Positions 1 to 8,954 of a stretch of 64,000 bases of DNA are shown in pieces. This DNA comes from UBA2040 sp041674745 (lineage in GTDB: Bacteria > Bacteroidota > Bacteroidia > Flavobacteriales_D > Crocinitomicaceae), in assembly GCA_041674745.1 (NCBI GenBank), contig JBAYVD010000001.1, positions 62,001 through 126,000 of the forward strand, in the 5' to 3' direction. Every line of letters begins with the position of its first letter. Within the stretch, counting starts at the first letter, position 1. Below the pieces are notes generated by a model. The model was not told the DNA's origin. It was given only the letters and a program-made list of their open reading frames with translations, and made no database searches. The position numbers and the translations under genes were made by a program.

Positions 1-582
1 AGTAATTTACGTTTGACGGTTGCTCGTTATTATACCCCTTCAGGTCGTTGCATTCAAAAAGAATACAATGGTAGCATGGAAGATTATTATGGAGAAGGCT
101 ACGATCGTTATTCCAATGGTGAGCTTTTCAAGCCGGATAGTACGTTGTTTGTTGATTCATTGAAATTCAAAACTCGTGGAGGAAGAACCGTTTACGGTGG
201 CGGTGGAATTATGCCAGATGTTTTTATACCATTTGATACTTTGGATAGCAATCCGTATTACAATGAATTGCGTTTTTCTGGCGCATTTCAAGCGTTTGTT
301 TTTGATTTTATCAGTGGAAAAAGAAATCAATGGTCAACGGTTCAAGCGTTTTCGTCGACATTTACCTTTCCAAAAGGAACCTTGCAAAGTTTTGGAAATT
401 TCGCATCAACGAATTTCAAAGTACCCGTTTCAACCAAAGGATTGAATCTGAGTCAAAAAGCCATTGAGCGAACATTGAAAGCAGAAATGGCTCGTCAAAT
501 TTGGCTAGAAGAAGGGTATTTTAATGTACAGAATCAAACGGACAAAGAGGTTCAAATGGCGGTTAAAAACTTATCGAAATAA
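1..582 (+). CDS. C-terminal part of S41 (CtpA-type) carboxyl-terminal processing protease, 5' truncated by window edge
   Basis: The reading frame is open from base 1 to the TAA at 580-582 (193 residues), so the gene begins upstream. The first visible residues (LTVARYYTPSGRCIQKEY) are the strand that in S41/tail-specific proteases follows shortly after the catalytic Ser/Lys region. The catalytic residues and the PDZ domain therefore lie outside the window. The remaining 170 residues are the C-terminal extension usual in Bacteroidota CtpA proteins of about 540 residues, which act in the periplasm. The TTG at base 13 is an internal Leu codon, not a start. A strong bidirectional terminator follows the stop by 30 nt. 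The family call rests on one motif but that motif is characteristic. Confidence 0.8.
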   Translation, partial: SNLRLTVARYYTPSGRCIQKEYNGSMEDYYGEGYDRYSNGELFKPDSTLFVDSLKFKTRGGRTVYGGGGIMPDVFIPFDTLDSNPYYNELRFSGAFQAFVFDFISGKRNQWSTVQAFSSTFTFPKGTLQSFGNFASTNFKVPVSTKGLNLSQKAIERTLKAEMARQIWLEEGYFNVQNQTDKEVQMAVKNLSK

Positions 583-612
583 GGGCAAATCAGAAAAGAT
601 ATCTACCATAAA

Positions 613-645
613 AAAGGCTGGTTCATTTTAAATGAACCAGCCTTT
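613..645. terminator. Bidirectional intrinsic terminator between convergent genes
   Basis: A perfect inverted repeat has 16-base arms (AAAGGCTGGTTCATTT and its complement) around a single central base, so the real loop is 3-5 nt. It starts with an A-tract and ends with a T-tract (CTTTCTTTTT). It lies between the stop of the S41 protease and the stop of the minus-strand monooxygenase gene, so it can terminate transcription from both sides. Confidence 0.9.
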
Positions 646-663
646 CTTTTTATTCATAAAGGT

Positions 664-2229
664 TTAATTCTTAATCATTCTGCAAGAATAGAAGGTTCCA
701 TCAATGTTGGCAGAAAGCATGTAAATACCTTTCTTCACAGCGTTACCATTTTCGTCTTTTCCATCCCAAATCCAGTTATTGGTATTGTCGATTTTCGACC
801 AATTGCGCACCAATTTACCTTGGTAATCGTAGATGCGTAAATTGGAGGCTTTGTTGGCCAAATAATCCGGTAATTTTAACCGAAATTCATCATTCGAAGG
901 ATTCGGGTAAACAGAAATGGCGCCGTTTTCCTCTTTTTGTAAATCGGTTAAACCGGCTGTCATCAACGCCTCCATATCTACCAATTCATCTCCAGTTTGA
1001 TACGCCATAAAATGGTAGTAGACCAAAAACATTTCGTCGGAAGTATTGAGTCCTGCTCCGACATACACAGGTGGATTATTTGGATTGTGCACGTTGGATG
1101 TGGTATTGTTGTAACGACCTTCCGCCTTTACTTTCGAACCAATGGGCAACTTTTGAATGTGTTTAAAGAAATAAAAATCTTGCCAGTGGAAATCCCAATG
1201 AGGGATATCGATCAGAGGAATTGAATCGCCTAAGGGTCCAATACCGTAACTTTTTATGCTTTCGCCTATGAGATGCATATGGGGAAAAGCACTTAACACA
1301 GAAACATTGCTGGTCAAGGTTCCTGTACCTGCTGGGTATTGGGCAGTGACATTCGTAAATTGATTGGCAGGTAGACCAAACGACCAGTTTTGAATCATAG
1401 GTGCCGCATAGACTTGCCGAATGCCGGTTTCTCCAACGGGATAGAAATGAAAGATGACTTTTGTACTGTCCCATTCTCCATAAGAACCATCAGGATAATG
1501 CATGGCAAACACAATATCTGATCCTGCGGGAAATGGAATTCCCAATTTCATAGGACTAATTGTTGGCAAGGTCATAGGTGTACTACCGGGAGTGTAACCC
1601 GTCACCAAAGTTGCATTGGCAGAACCTGGTGCTGCGCAATCTCCACCAATCGTATCGGTGGCGCTTAAATTATCTGGATCGATGTAGATTAATGCGTGGT
1701 GAACAATTTGACGATTACCCGGGATAATTTCAATCGCTTTGATAACACGATTTTGAGTAAGGCCAGAGGGAACTACAAAACAAACATAATCATCGTGTCC
1801 ACTTAAGGCCTTGCTCATGTAGTTTGGAATTTGAAGTGTTAAATCTCCATTGCCCAAAATGGCAGAACTCGAATAAATGGGTGGAGGAGGAGTTGCACTT
1901 GAATTACCTTCAGGTGCGCCAGCTGTCAACCAGTTTAATATACTGGTTTTTTGTGTTGAACTAAGCGCACGATTGTGAACATATTGTTGATAATTGTTGT
2001 TCGGAGGCCAGGGTGGCATTCTATCTTCATTCACGGCATCATAAATGGCAGCGGCCATTGGGCTAGCTTCAGCAAATGTCGTCAAGGAAAACGGTGCAAT
2101 ACCATTCGAGTTGTGACATTTCGTGCATTTTTCATAGAAAATAGAAGCAATTTCACCACTCCAAGTTTGTCCGAAACTGGGAAAGGAAATAGCGAATAAG
2201 GACAAGATAAAAATAGTTTTCATATGCAT
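664..2229 (-). CDS. Exported cytochrome c / PHM-type copper monooxygenase-like protein with T9SS type A sorting domain
   Basis: 521 residues. A signal peptide (1-21) is followed by a short cytochrome-c-like segment with a CTKCH heme motif (C35, C38, H39) and RMPPWPP near 70, which may give the axial Met. Next comes a type II ascorbate-dependent copper monooxygenase-like core (about 125-410). Its His/Met pattern matches peptidylglycine alpha-hydroxylating monooxygenase (PHM): HH177-178 and H244 for one copper, H317-x-H319 and M400 for the other. The C-terminal 80 residues carry SVYPNPSNDEF and a beta-sandwich typical of T9SS type A cargo, so the protein should reach the cell surface or medium. 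The substrate is unknown. The start is ATG at 2229 or the in-frame ATG at 2223. Divergent from the dioxygenase gene. Confidence 0.8.
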   Translation of the reverse strand: MHMKTIFILSLFAISFPSFGQTWSGEIASIFYEKCTKCHNSNGIAPFSLTTFAEASPMAAAIYDAVNEDRMPPWPPNNNYQQYVHNRALSSTQKTSILNWLTAGAPEGNSSATPPPPIYSSSAILGNGDLTLQIPNYMSKALSGHDDYVCFVVPSGLTQNRVIKAIEIIPGNRQIVHHALIYIDPDNLSATDTIGGDCAAPGSANATLVTGYTPGSTPMTLPTISPMKLGIPFPAGSDIVFAMHYPDGSYGEWDSTKVIFHFYPVGETGIRQVYAAPMIQNWSFGLPANQFTNVTAQYPAGTGTLTSNVSVLSAFPHMHLIGESIKSYGIGPLGDSIPLIDIPHWDFHWQDFYFFKHIQKLPIGSKVKAEGRYNNTTSNVHNPNNPPVYVGAGLNTSDEMFLVYYHFMAYQTGDELVDMEALMTAGLTDLQKEENGAISVYPNPSNDEFRLKLPDYLANKASNLRIYDYQGKLVRNWSKIDNTNNWIWDGKDENGNAVKKGIYMLSANIDGTFYSCRMIKN

Positions 2230-2375
2230 ATTTTAGGAGATTCTCATTGCAAGATATAACATTTCTAGCAAATCAACTCAAGATTGTCTTTTTCGAATTA
2301 GTTGTGAGAATTTTAACACCTGGCTTAGAGTTCTAATTAGAATGATTATTTTTAGTGGTCCAATTAAGACTACCA

Positions 2376-3326
2376 ATGGAAATTACCCCAGAGATTATAG
2401 AAAAAATTAAAATTTTAAATGAAAAATATGCATCAAATGGTCAAGATTTGATGGCGTATTTGGATGGTTTGTTGTACCAGGACTATGTAAAATACTGGGA
2501 TTATATAGAGCTGAATACGCTTTTAAGTTTACAAAAACCTCGGACCAATTTTCCGGACGAAGAAATTTTTATCATCTACCACCAAATTACCGAACTGTAT
2601 TTCAAGTTGGCCTTGAATGAATTTAAAATGATTGCCAATCACCATGCCTTGGACGGCGATTTTTTTCTGGAAAGGGCGAAACGAATTGTGCGCTATTTTA
2701 ATGCTTTGATCAATAGTTTTGAGATTATGGTCGATGGAATGGACAACAAAGAATTCATGAAATTTAGAATGGCTTTGTTGCCGGCTAGTGGTTTCCAATC
2801 CGCGCAATACCGGATGATTGAAATTAGTTCCACGGAAATGAAAAACTTGGTGGGTGTGGATCGACGCGAAGCCTTGGCCGAGGAAACGGCTATCGAAACT
2901 TTGTACGAAAACATCTATTGGAAAGAAGGAGCGAAAGATATTATTACACAAACCAAAACCTTGACCCTGGTTCAATTTGAGGAAGAATACGACGAGACAT
3001 TGATGAACTGCGCAAAAAACAAGGTGAAAACCAATTTGTGGATGCGCTACAAGGATTTGAGCGAAGCAGACCAAAAACGACCAGAAATTATAGAGGTGCT
3101 GCGAAATTTGGACTTGTGTGTGAATGTCAATTGGCCTTTATCGCATTACAAATCAGCCGTTCGTTACTTGCAAACGAAAGGTGGTGACGTAAACGCAACC
3201 GGCGGAACCAATTGGCAACAATATCTTCCTCCAAGATTTCAAAAACGGATATTTTACCCGAATTTGTGGAGCGCGGCAGAATTAGAAGTGTGGGGCAAAG
3301 CGTGGGTGGAAGAAGTGTTGGGATAA
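2376..3326 (+). CDS. Tryptophan 2,3-dioxygenase family protein
   Basis: 316 residues from the ATG at 2376; an in-frame GTG at 2355 gives seven implausible extra residues. The family opens the indole ring of L-tryptophan to N-formylkynurenine using heme and O2. Visible hallmarks are LSLQKPRT with PDE (51-62), FIIYHQITELYFKLALNE (65-82, H69 as the active-site His), FRMALLPASGFQSAQYRMIE (130-149), and H257 in WPLSHYKSAVRYL, which matches the heme-ligand position. Downstream GG-T-NWQQYLPP resembles the GTGGS..YL loop. No other kynurenine-pathway gene is adjacent, so it may act in NAD synthesis or tryptophan catabolism with genes elsewhere. A perfect 12-bp palindrome, TTCTAATTAGAA, lies at 2331-2342. 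Confidence 0.85.
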   Translation: MEITPEIIEKIKILNEKYASNGQDLMAYLDGLLYQDYVKYWDYIELNTLLSLQKPRTNFPDEEIFIIYHQITELYFKLALNEFKMIANHHALDGDFFLERAKRIVRYFNALINSFEIMVDGMDNKEFMKFRMALLPASGFQSAQYRMIEISSTEMKNLVGVDRREALAEETAIETLYENIYWKEGAKDIITQTKTLTLVQFEEEYDETLMNCAKNKVKTNLWMRYKDLSEADQKRPEIIEVLRNLDLCVNVNWPLSHYKSAVRYLQTKGGDVNATGGTNWQQYLPPRFQKRIFYPNLWSAAELEVWGKAWVEEVLG

Positions 3327-3339
3327 ATAGAGGCTAGAT

Positions 3340-4149
3340 TTATTCTTTCCAAGTATCGTTTTCCTTCAACAAAACCAAAGATTTTGGATCCAAAGCGGGT
3401 TCAATATCCAAAAAGGGATAAATGATTTTTGTCAAATACAACCCCTGTGGAGGCGCCGCAATAGGCAGTTGCTCGTTTTTCTCAAGACTTAAATACGCTT
3501 CAAATTCGGTCAGTGAAATTTCTCCATTTCCAACTTGAATAATGCGCGCCATCAAATTGCGAATCATACCGCGCAAAAATCGATTGGCTGCTATTTCAAA
3601 ACAAAATTGCGAGAAATCAGCATTGTGGTAAAACGCAGCATGTTGAATTTTACAAAGTGTAGAATCATGGACCGCAGGTGTTTTACAAAATGCAGCAAAA
3701 TCGCTATAGTGAGGAATCAAATGAACGGCCGCTTTCATCTTTGAAAAATCCAAAATTTCCTTTTGATAAAGCGATGAGCGTGTTGCCAAATGGGCGACTT
3801 TTTTGGTGTGAAGGAAGTATTGATAACTTCTTGAAACGGCGTGATACCGCGCATGCTCTTTTTCTGAAACTTCTACAACATCGTGAATGGAGATGTCGTC
3901 GGGAAGATTTTTGTTGAGGCGAAAAAGCAAGTCATATTCTCCGTTGAAATCTGCTTTAAAATGGGCGAAATATTGGCTCGCGTGCACTTGGGCATCGGTA
4001 CGTCCGCATCCGTAAACCGTGGTGGGTGTTTTTAAAACTTTCGAAAGTTCTTGCTCCAAGATTTCTTGCACCCCAACCACGCCAAATTGTGTTTGCCAAC
4101 CCCGGTATTTGGAACCGTCGTAAGAAAGGTGCAGAAAAAAACGTTTCAT
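3340..4149 (-). CDS. truA: tRNA pseudouridine(38-40) synthase TruA
   Basis: 269 residues, normal for TruA, which isomerises uridines 38-40 in the anticodon arm of many tRNAs. The N-terminus LHLSYDGSKYRGWQTQ and the catalytic motif GCGRTDAQVHA (D52 is the nucleophile) are diagnostic. Further conserved segments include RFLRGMIRNLMARIIQVG in the C-terminal half. It is the last gene of a minus-strand run and its ATG overlaps the upstream HAD gene's stop by 4 bp, implying translational coupling. Its stop is 13 bp from the stop of the convergent dioxygenase gene. Confidence 0.95.
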   Translation of the reverse strand: MKRFFLHLSYDGSKYRGWQTQFGVVGVQEILEQELSKVLKTPTTVYGCGRTDAQVHASQYFAHFKADFNGEYDLLFRLNKNLPDDISIHDVVEVSEKEHARYHAVSRSYQYFLHTKKVAHLATRSSLYQKEILDFSKMKAAVHLIPHYSDFAAFCKTPAVHDSTLCKIQHAAFYHNADFSQFCFEIAANRFLRGMIRNLMARIIQVGNGEISLTEFEAYLSLEKNEQLPIAAPPQGLYLTKIIYPFLDIEPALDPKSLVLLKENDTWKE

Positions 4150-4808
4150 GACCGAACGGCGTCCAAAAAGAGATGCATGTTTTCAAATTCGTAGTCGGCA
4201 AGAATCAATTTTGGATTCACGTCATGGGTTTTTTCAGGAATGGCAACGACTGTCATTCGCGCGGCTTTTCCGGAAATAATTCCAGTCAAGGAATCTTCGA
4301 TGACCAAACATTGGACTGGTGCGACACCTAAATTTTTAGCAACGGTCAAATATACCGCTGGATGAGGTTTTCCGTATTGTTCGTTTTCCGCAGAATGAAC
4401 GAAATCAAATTCGTCAGCGATATTCAACTCAGAAAGAACCGTTTTTATGAGTATTTCGTAGGAAGAAGTACCCAATCCAATTTTAAGATTTTTGGCCTTC
4501 AAATAGGCGATGGTTTCCACAACACCTGGCAATGGGACACCATTTTCGCGGATCAAATCGACCATCCGCAAGACAATTTTTTCTTCCACTTGTTGCACCG
4601 TAAATTCTTTCCAAGGCACAACGGAGAACCAATAGGCAATTACTTCATCCAAGCGCAAACCCACTGTTTTTTGAAAATCTTTCCGCGTTAATGGGCAACC
4701 CACTTCTTTAAAAACGGCTTCCATGGCAATTTTCCACAAGGGTTCGGAATCAATCAGAACGCCATCCATGTCAAAAATTACGGCCTCAAATTTGTCGAGT
4801 GCTATCAT
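4146..4808 (-). CDS. HAD superfamily (subfamily IA) sugar-phosphate phosphatase/phosphomutase-like
   Basis: 220 residues. HAD motif I is FDMDGVLIDSE with nucleophile D13 and acid/base D15. It is followed by a four-helix cap (about 20-90), motif II LGTSS, a lysine in KPHPAVYL, and the motif IV acidic pair in VIEDSLTGI. The layout matches beta-phosphoglucomutase and YniC/HxpB-type hexitol-phosphate phosphatases. The sequence does not fix the substrate, so no gene symbol is given. The gene overlaps both neighbours by 4 bp (the secreted protein upstream, truA downstream). Cytoplasmic. Confidence 0.85.
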   Translation of the reverse strand: MIALDKFEAVIFDMDGVLIDSEPLWKIAMEAVFKEVGCPLTRKDFQKTVGLRLDEVIAYWFSVVPWKEFTVQQVEEKIVLRMVDLIRENGVPLPGVVETIAYLKAKNLKIGLGTSSYEILIKTVLSELNIADEFDFVHSAENEQYGKPHPAVYLTVAKNLGVAPVQCLVIEDSLTGIISGKAARMTVVAIPEKTHDVNPKLILADYEFENMHLFLDAVRS

Positions 4809-5677
4809 GGTTTTTTGTGTTTTGCTTTGGTTTTTTTAACCGGAACATAGGCAGGAACTTCATACAAATAACCTCCACCGAGTGCAGTTTGTTTTTCGTC
4901 CGCTACCACCATTTGTCCTTTGCTATTGACAGCAATGGATTCTTTTTGGGTGATGGGTTTCAAGTAAATTCGATGGTCGAAAAACAGTTCATCTTTGACG
5001 ATTTTATACACCATCAAACGATTGTAAGTAAGCAGATAACAATACGAACCTTGGATATCAACACCTGTGATGGCATCTTGCCACCAACCGGATTTTCCAA
5101 CATACAGACTGTTGCTGAAGGCTGCTTTTTGTTCATTTTTGTTCGTTGCAAGTGAGAACACGTAACTGTTGCCATCCCACGGTTCCGTTCTACATTTGGT
5201 AAAAATATACAGTGAATCTTTGAAAAAGCACAAGGCTTCTGCGTCAAAATGTTTGTCTTCGGGTGGTGGCGGAAAAGAATGTTGGTTGGAGTAGGAGAAT
5301 TCAAATTTTTTAGCGTTCACGGAATCAGAGCGCAGGGCTTCTTTCAATGAAATCTCATAGATACACAGATCCGTACGATCATTGTTGTTGTTCCCAATAT
5401 CGCCGATAAAAAGACGATCTTTTCCATCAAAAGCGATGTCTTCCCAGTCCTTGTTTTTGGCGTTTTTAATTTTCACTTCACGGATGATTTTGCCGGATAA
5501 ATCAAGGAAGAAAATTTCCGCGGCATTTCCGCCATCGTTGTGACCAACAAGTAAAGTATCGTTCACAAAAACCAACCCCGAAATTTCTTTTAATTTATTA
5601 GAAAGCGAACCCAAAACTGTTTGCGTGAAGGAAGTAAAACCAATAAAAAGAGATAGAGAAAGAAGGATTATTTTCAT
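4805..5677 (-). CDS. Secreted beta-propeller-like protein of unknown function
   Basis: 290 residues with a signal peptide (about 1-18, ending SFTQ) and no T9SS tail or lipobox, so probably periplasmic. The mature part begins ISGLVFVNDTLLVGHNDGG and contains IAFDGKDRLFIGDIGNNNN. This reads like strand-rich repeated blades of a propeller resembling SdiA-regulated or phytase-like propellers; that fold is inferred. The C-terminus is basic (VKKTKAKHKK). The gene is held between a CNNM membrane protein and a HAD phosphatase by 4-bp overlaps on both sides, which suggests co-expression but gives no direct clue to function. Confidence 0.55.
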   Translation of the reverse strand: MKIILLSLSLFIGFTSFTQTVLGSLSNKLKEISGLVFVNDTLLVGHNDGGNAAEIFFLDLSGKIIREVKIKNAKNKDWEDIAFDGKDRLFIGDIGNNNNDRTDLCIYEISLKEALRSDSVNAKKFEFSYSNQHSFPPPPEDKHFDAEALCFFKDSLYIFTKCRTEPWDGNSYVFSLATNKNEQKAAFSNSLYVGKSGWWQDAITGVDIQGSYCYLLTYNRLMVYKIVKDELFFDHRIYLKPITQKESIAVNSKGQMVVADEKQTALGGGYLYEVPAYVPVKKTKAKHKKP

Positions 5678-6927
5678 TTTTTTACAATTCGGACCACTTC
5701 TATACGTCGGTCGCTTACTTCTTCTATTGTAAACGTAAAAGAATCTACTTCTAGTATAGCGCCTGCTTCTGGAATCGATTCCAAATGGTGTATAATTAAG
5801 CCACCCAATGTTTCGTACTCATCGGAGTCAGGGATTTTAATATCGTAGGAATCATTCAAATAATCGATATCTGCACGCGCAGAGAATCGCCATTCTTTGG
5901 GCCCGATGACTTCTTCCATCCATTCTTCGGTGTCGTGTTCATCTTCAATATCGCCAAAAATTTCTTCGATCACATCTTCAATGGTGATAATTCCGGCTGT
6001 TCCACCGTATTCATCCACAACGACCGCCACGTTTCCAGATTGTTTGGTAAACATTTCGAGTAGTTCTTTTCCAGGAATGGATTCAGGAACAAAGGCAATC
6101 GGCAATAAAATTTGTTTGACGGTTTTTGGCATTTTGAACATCTCATACGAGTGAACGTAACCGATTATGTTGTCAATATTTTCGCGGAAAACCAATATTT
6201 TGGACAAACCAGTTTGCACAAATGTGTTCAACAATACGGAAATATCTTCTTCTACGTCGATGGCCACAATTTCCGTTCGAGGAATCATGCAATCTCTTGC
6301 TTTCAAGCTGGAAAAGTCCAAGGCATTTTGCAAAATTTGCATTTCATTACCAAAATCTTCTTCTTCTTTGATGCGCTCGTTGATGTCTTGTACGTAATGT
6401 GCCAAGTCGACTTTGGAAAATACTTTTTCGGTAGTATCACCTTCCGTTTTGAGTAATTTCAGAATCAAATTGCTCAAAAATAAAATTATTTCGGTTGGCA
6501 AAAACAAAATCCAATAAATCAATTTCATGGGAAGTGCCGCGTACCGAAGAAAGGAGTTGGGATTGATCTGCACCAAAGCTTTGGGCAAAAACTCTGCGGT
6601 AATCAACACCAACATGGTAGAGATGACTGTTTGGCAAAGTAGAATAAGACTTTCGCTTTCCAATCCCCAATAGACCAGAATCGGGTTGAGAATAATGGCA
6701 GCGTAAATACCGAAAAGAACAAGTACAAAATTATTTCCAAGGAGTAAAAGCGCAATGAAGCGCGATTCATTTTGGTAAAAACTACCCAATACTTTGCCTA
6801 CCAGCGTTCCTTTGGAGCGATCCAATTCAACTTTTAATCGATTCGAAGAAATAAAAGCGATTTCCATGCCTGAAAAAAAGGCGGAAAAGAGCAAGGTGAA
6901 AATAATAATCAGATAGGATGTATCCAT
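5674..6927 (-). CDS. CNNM-domain / CBS-pair membrane protein (hemolysin C/CorC family, GldE-like)
   Basis: 417 residues. Three or four hydrophobic segments in the first 150 residues form a CNNM (DUF21) membrane domain. A cytoplasmic CBS pair follows (about 205-330; motifs ARDCMIPRTEIVAID and VVVDEYGGTAGIITIEDV), then an acidic linker and a CorC_HlyC transporter-associated domain (about 340-415). The family is linked to Mg2+/Co2+ efflux or resistance. In flavobacteria the same architecture includes the gliding protein GldE, but the usual gldD neighbour is absent here, so I do not assign gldE. It is first in a four-gene run (CNNM, secreted protein, HAD, truA) in which every junction overlaps by 4 bp. 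Confidence 0.85.
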   Translation of the reverse strand: MDTSYLIIIFTLLFSAFFSGMEIAFISSNRLKVELDRSKGTLVGKVLGSFYQNESRFIALLLLGNNFVLVLFGIYAAIILNPILVYWGLESESLILLCQTVISTMLVLITAEFLPKALVQINPNSFLRYAALPMKLIYWILFLPTEIILFLSNLILKLLKTEGDTTEKVFSKVDLAHYVQDINERIKEEEDFGNEMQILQNALDFSSLKARDCMIPRTEIVAIDVEEDISVLLNTFVQTGLSKILVFRENIDNIIGYVHSYEMFKMPKTVKQILLPIAFVPESIPGKELLEMFTKQSGNVAVVVDEYGGTAGIITIEDVIEEIFGDIEDEHDTEEWMEEVIGPKEWRFSARADIDYLNDSYDIKIPDSDEYETLGGLIIHHLESIPEAGAILEVDSFTFTIEEVSDRRIEVVRIVKK

Positions 6928-6957
6928 TAGCTTATTTCGAAGGTAGCACTATTTTGT

Positions 6958-8232
6958 TTATTCAACTACATCAAAACCAATATCTTTACGATAATTGGCT
7001 TTGTCAAATTCTATGTGCTGAATTGATTCGTATGATTTTTCAAGTGCTGATTCCAAATTTTTCCCAAAAGAGGTAACCGCTAAAACGCGACCTCCAGCAG
7101 AAATTACAGCGGGACCATCCGCTTTCGTTCCAGCGTGGAAAACCATGGAATTGGCAATAGCATTCAAACCATAAATTTGTTTCCCGTTTTCATATTCGTC
7201 AGGATATCCACCAGAAACCATCATCACAGTAGCTGCACAACGGTCATCGAATTGAACATCTCTTTCCGAAAGTGTATTGGATTGAACGCCTTCAAACAAA
7301 TCCAACAAATCGGATTTCAAACGAGGAATTACCACTTCCGTTTCAGGGTCTCCCATGCGGCAATTGTATTCAATCACGTATGGTTCACCTTTCACACTAA
7401 TCAAACCAAAGAATACAAATCCTTTGTAGGGAATACCTTCTGATTTCAAACCTTTGATAGTCGGAATAATCACCTGATTTTTCACTTTTTCCATGAAACC
7501 AGCATCCGCAAATGGAACCGGAGAAACAGCGCCCATTCCACCGGTATTCAAACCAGTATCGCCTTCGCCAATTCGCTTGTAATCTTTTGCTTCCGGCAAT
7601 AATTTATATGAGTCACCGTCTGTAATAACAAAAACGGAACATTCAATTCCTTTCAAGAACTGTTCTACGACAACTTTTTCACTCGCTTGACCAAATTTGC
7701 CTTTGAGCATGTTGGTCAATTCTTTTTTAGCTTCTGCTAAATCGTTCAGAATCAAAACGCCTTTTCCAGCGGCTAAACCGTCCGCTTTCAAAACGTATGG
7801 CGCTTTCATTTTGCCTAAAAACGCAAGCCCGGCATCCAAGGTATCTTTTGTAAAGGTGCCGTATTTCGCTGTAGGAATGTTGTGGCGCATCATGAATTCT
7901 TTGGCAAAATCCTTGCTACCTTCCAATTGTGCGCCTTCTTTCTGTGGTCCGATTACGCCAACTTTCGAAAGTTGTGCATCTGCCAAAAAATAATCGTGGA
8001 TACCTAAAACCAATGGATCTTCAGGTCCAACTACGACCATATCAATTTTTTCTGCCAATACGAATTCGCCAATTGCTTTGAAATCGGTCGTCTGGATGGA
8101 AACATTTTGTCCGTGGTTGCGTGTTCCAGCATTTCCTGGAGCTATGAACAGCGCTTCTAAAATAGAACTTTGGGCTATTTTCCATGCCAAAGCGTGTTCT
8201 CGTCCGCCTGATCCCAATAATAAAACTCTCAT
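6958..8232 (-). CDS. purD: Phosphoribosylamine-glycine ligase (GAR synthetase)
   Basis: 424 residues from the ATG at 8232, the normal PurD length. An upstream in-frame start at 8313 would bury 70 bp in purQ and add unconserved residues, so it is rejected. The enzyme joins glycine to 5-phosphoribosylamine using ATP in purine synthesis. The N-terminus MRVLLLGSGGREHALAWK, the ATP-grasp segment APYVLKADGLAAGKGV and the motif EYNCRMGDPETE are diagnostic. It lies 10 bp downstream of purQ on the same strand, forming a purine operon. Confidence 0.96.
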   Translation of the reverse strand: MRVLLLGSGGREHALAWKIAQSSILEALFIAPGNAGTRNHGQNVSIQTTDFKAIGEFVLAEKIDMVVVGPEDPLVLGIHDYFLADAQLSKVGVIGPQKEGAQLEGSKDFAKEFMMRHNIPTAKYGTFTKDTLDAGLAFLGKMKAPYVLKADGLAAGKGVLILNDLAEAKKELTNMLKGKFGQASEKVVVEQFLKGIECSVFVITDGDSYKLLPEAKDYKRIGEGDTGLNTGGMGAVSPVPFADAGFMEKVKNQVIIPTIKGLKSEGIPYKGFVFFGLISVKGEPYVIEYNCRMGDPETEVVIPRLKSDLLDLFEGVQSNTLSERDVQFDDRCAATVMMVSGGYPDEYENGKQIYGLNAIANSMVFHAGTKADGPAVISAGGRVLAVTSFGKNLESALEKSYESIQHIEFDKANYRKDIGFDVVE

Positions 8233-8242
8233 ATCGTTTGCC

Positions 8243-8929
8243 TTAGCAATAGTGTAAAATTGATTCAAAAAATGCGCGACCGTCTTCGTTTGCCAAATCT
8301 CTGTCGGCTGCACGCTCTGGATGCGGCATCATACCGAATACATTTCTTCCTTCGTTGCAAATACCTGCAATGTTGTGAAGTGAACCGTTTGGATTCGCTT
8401 CTGGCGTCGCATTGCCTGCTTCGTCCACGTATTGAAACAAGACTTGGTCGTTGTCAATTAATTTTTTGATAGTAGCATCGTCTGCGTAAAAACGACCTTC
8501 ACCATGTGCGATTGGAATTTGGTATGTTTTGCTGCTGTCCAATCCTTTGGTAATCCCAGTATCACTGGAAGTTGGTTTCAAACGCACATTTTTGCAGATG
8601 AATTTTTGTGTATCGTTGTGCAAAAGTGCGCCATCTAACAATCCCGATTCTGTCAAAATTTGAAAACCATTGCAAATCCCCATGACGTATTTTCCTGCTT
8701 TTGCATGCTCAATTACCGAACCCATGATAGGCGATAATTTTGCAATTGCGCCAGAGCGCAAATAGTCTCCATACGAAAAGCCACCGGGTAAAACCACAAA
8801 ATCAACGCCTTTCAAATCGGTGTCCTTGTGCCACAATCTTTCAACTTTCTGCTGAAGAAGTGTTTCTAATACGTAAACCATGTCTTCGTCACAGTTGGAT
8901 CCAGGAAAAGTTACAACTCCAAATTTCAT
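8243..8929 (-). CDS. purQ: Phosphoribosylformylglycinamidine synthase subunit PurQ (glutaminase)
   Basis: 228 residues. A class I glutamine amidotransferase that supplies ammonia to PurL in the fourth step of purine synthesis. Visible are the N-terminus VVTFPGSNCDEDM, the oxyanion strand VLPGGFSYGDYLR, the nucleophile elbow GICNGFQIL (Cys), and the catalytic His/Glu in MMPHPERA. A stand-alone PurQ implies a three-part PurS/PurQ/PurL enzyme rather than the large fused PurL; purL is not in the window. First gene of the purQ-purD pair. Confidence 0.95.
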   Translation of the reverse strand: MKFGVVTFPGSNCDEDMVYVLETLLQQKVERLWHKDTDLKGVDFVVLPGGFSYGDYLRSGAIAKLSPIMGSVIEHAKAGKYVMGICNGFQILTESGLLDGALLHNDTQKFICKNVRLKPTSSDTGITKGLDSSKTYQIPIAHGEGRFYADDATIKKLIDNDQVLFQYVDEAGNATPEANPNGSLHNIAGICNEGRNVFGMMPHPERAADRDLANEDGRAFFESILHYC

Positions 8930-8954
8930 TTTAATCTATTGTTAAATTCAGCTG

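Noticed and set aside
2529..3074. 181-codon open frame on the minus strand
   Set aside because: Antisense to the tryptophan dioxygenase gene, which holds recognisable catalytic motifs over the same bases.
5674..6927. Assigning gldE
   Set aside because: The domain architecture fits, but the GldE-typical gene neighbours are missing and general CNNM/CBS proteins share the same layout.
8233..8313. Upstream start extending purD by 27 residues
   Set aside because: Would overlap purQ by about 70 bp and the extra residues are not part of PurD, which starts MRVLLLGSGG at 8232.
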